Source: an uncultured Bacilli bacterium
GTDB lineage: Bacteria; Bacillota_I; Bacilli_A; RF39; UBA660
Length of the DNA: 14,476 nt
Assembly (NCBI GenBank): GCA_934086255.1
Contig: CAKOIB010000026.1
Location: 1-14,476, forward strand
Direction of reading: 5' to 3'
Part shown: positions 13,378-14,476 of the stretch, piece after piece
How positions within the stretch are numbered: position 1 is the first letter of the stretch
How the letters are laid out: each line of letters starts with the position of its first letter
The notes under the pieces: model-generated
Database searches by the model: none
What the model saw: only the letters and a program-made list of their open reading frames with translations
What the model was told of the DNA's origin: nothing
Position numbers and translations under genes: made by a program

Positions 13378-14370
13378 ATGGATTTAAAAGGAAGAGATTT
13401 TTTAAAAATACTTGATTATTCTACTGAAGAGATTTTATATCTTATTGATCTTGCTTTAGAGTTTAAAAACAAGAAGAAAAATGGTATACTTCATAAAGAA
13501 TTAAATGGTAAGAATATTGCCTTAATATTCGAAAAAGATTCTACTAGAACTAGATGCTCTTTTGAAGTTGCTTGTAGTGATCTTGGAATGGGCTCTACTT
13601 ATCTTGGACCAACTGGTTCACAAATTGGTAAAAAAGAAACAATTGCAGATACTGCTAGAGTGTTGTCATCTATATATGATGGTATTGAGTACCGTGGTTT
13701 TGGTCAAGATATAGTTGAAGAACTTGCTAAGTATTCAAGCGTTCCTGTTTATAATGGTCTTACTAATGAGGCTCATCCTACTCAAGTGCTTGCGGATTTT
13801 CTTACTATAAAGGAACATTTTGGTTATATTAAGGGACTTAATTTTACTTATTTTGGTGATGCTAGGTATAATATGGGTAATTCTTTAATGGTTATTTGTG
13901 CTAAACTTGGTGTTAATTATACAGCTTGTTGTCCTAAAAAATATTTTCCTAGCAAAGATTTAGTCTTAAAATGTGCTGAAATTGCTAAAGCTAATAATTG
14001 TAAAATTACTCTTACTGAAGACGTCTCTTTAGGAGTTAAAGATTGTAATATTATGTATACTGATGTATGGGTATCAATGGGTGAAGATGATTCTTTATGG
14101 ATTGAAAGAATTAATGATTTGATGCCTTATCAAGTTAATATGGAAAAAATTAAACAAGCAAGTTCTAATGTAATATTTTTACATTGCTTACCCTCATTTC
14201 ATAATACTGATACTAAAATTGGAAAAGATATTTTTGAAAAATTTGGTGTTAAGGAAATGGAAGTTAGTGATGAAGTGTTTGAAAGCTCTTACTCAAAGGT
14301 TTTTCTTGAAGCAGAAAATAGGATGCATACTATTAAAGCAGTTATGTATGCAACTTTAAAAGATGAGTAA
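13378..14370 (+). CDS. arcB: Ornithine carbamoyltransferase (catabolic, ArcB)
   Basis: In this operon the enzyme cleaves citrulline with phosphate to ornithine and carbamoyl phosphate. ATG 13378 is chosen over the upstream in-frame TTG 13360, because AGGGAGG (13366-13372) lies 5 bases before it; this gives 330 residues. Motifs are complete: the carbamoyl phosphate loop STRTR (55-59), HPTQ (133-136), the ornithine-side VSMG in DVWVSMGEDD, and HCLP (269-272) with the catalytic Cys270. The N terminus (DLKGRDFLKILDYS) is typical of the catabolic form. Sequence alone does not exclude an anabolic role; the arc context makes the catabolic direction likely. Confidence 0.96.
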   Translation: MDLKGRDFLKILDYSTEEILYLIDLALEFKNKKKNGILHKELNGKNIALIFEKDSTRTRCSFEVACSDLGMGSTYLGPTGSQIGKKETIADTARVLSSIYDGIEYRGFGQDIVEELAKYSSVPVYNGLTNEAHPTQVLADFLTIKEHFGYIKGLNFTYFGDARYNMGNSLMVICAKLGVNYTACCPKKYFPSKDLVLKCAEIAKANNCKITLTEDVSLGVKDCNIMYTDVWVSMGEDDSLWIERINDLMPYQVNMEKIKQASSNVIFLHCLPSFHNTDTKIGKDIFEKFGVKEMEVSDEVFESSYSKVFLEAENRMHTIKAVMYATLKDE

Positions 14371-14476
14371 AATACTTATTGCACTTGGAGGCAATGCTTT
14401 AGGAAAAAACCCAAGTGAACAATTAGAACTTGTTAAGAGGGTATCTTCTATTATTGTTTCTTTAGTTGAAATGGGT
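14363..14476 (+). CDS. arcC: Carbamate kinase, N-terminal part (cut by window end)
   Basis: Thirty-eight codons are visible from ATG 14363 to the window edge. They begin MSKILIALGGNALGKNPSEQ, the conserved N terminus of carbamate kinase with the phosphate-binding GGNAL. The enzyme uses carbamoyl phosphate and ADP to make ATP, ammonia and CO2, the energy-yielding last step of the pathway. The start overlaps the end of arcB by 8 bases in another frame, and there is no good ribosome binding site before it, so translation is probably coupled to arcB. The rest of the protein and any arginine/ornithine antiporter lie outside the window. Confidence 0.93.
   Translation, partial: MSKILIALGGNALGKNPSEQLELVKRVSSIIVSLVEMG

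Noticed and set aside
1..14476. Mycoplasma-type genetic code (TGA read as tryptophan)
   Set aside because: Tryptophan codons in trmB, pcrA and other genes are TGG, and TGA is used as the stop at 2770-2772 and 3830-3832.

Overview
The window is a very AT-rich, gene-dense stretch of bacterial chromosome. All genes but one lie on the + strand, most have strong AGGAGG-type ribosome binding sites, and gaps are short. Tryptophan is encoded by TGG, and two genes end in TGA, so this is the standard bacterial code and not the Mycoplasma code. Gene content points to a low-GC Bacillota / Mycoplasmatota-like member of the Bacilli, probably an uncultured gut or host-associated lineage: YtxH/DUF948 pair, PcrA-type helicase, ComEB-type dCMP deaminase, arginine deiminase operon. 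Genus-level placement is not possible from this sequence alone.

Layout. 1-252: 3' end of rmuC, followed by two terminators back to back, one per strand. 316-531 (- strand): a small coiled-coil protein. 615-1244: trmB (tRNA m7G46 methyltransferase). 1287-3443: a tight four-gene cluster of unknown overall role (lipoprotein, long acidic protein, DUF948-like membrane protein, YtxH-like protein), closed by a clear terminator. 3527-3832: an unrecognised 101-residue protein with its own promoter. 3920-6886: pcrA and, directly abutting it, a sugar-nucleotidyltransferase-like gene. 6887-7180: a 294-base gap holding a promoter, several hairpins and a strong terminator; I read it as a small structured RNA gene of about 200 nt or a regulatory leader for the next gene. 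7181-7678: dCMP deaminase. 7764-9905: priA. 9946-12084: ruvA - tdk - ruvB, then a terminator. 12150 to the window end: arcA-arcB-arcC, the arginine deiminase pathway, with arcC cut by the window edge.

How the genes work together. pcrA, priA, ruvA, ruvB and rmuC all handle damaged or stalled replication intermediates (unwinding, restart, Holliday junction migration). dCMP deaminase and thymidine kinase both feed the dUMP/dTMP pool, and tdk sits between ruvA and ruvB. The arc operon turns arginine into ornithine, ammonia, CO2 and ATP, which is typical of a fermentative organism with limited energy metabolism.

No mobile element, CRISPR array, tRNA or rRNA gene was seen. The least explained items are the structured intergenic region at 6887-7180, the lipoprotein/acidic-protein/DUF948/YtxH cluster, and the repeated use of promoters placed so close to start codons that 5' leaders would be only about 10-20 nt.
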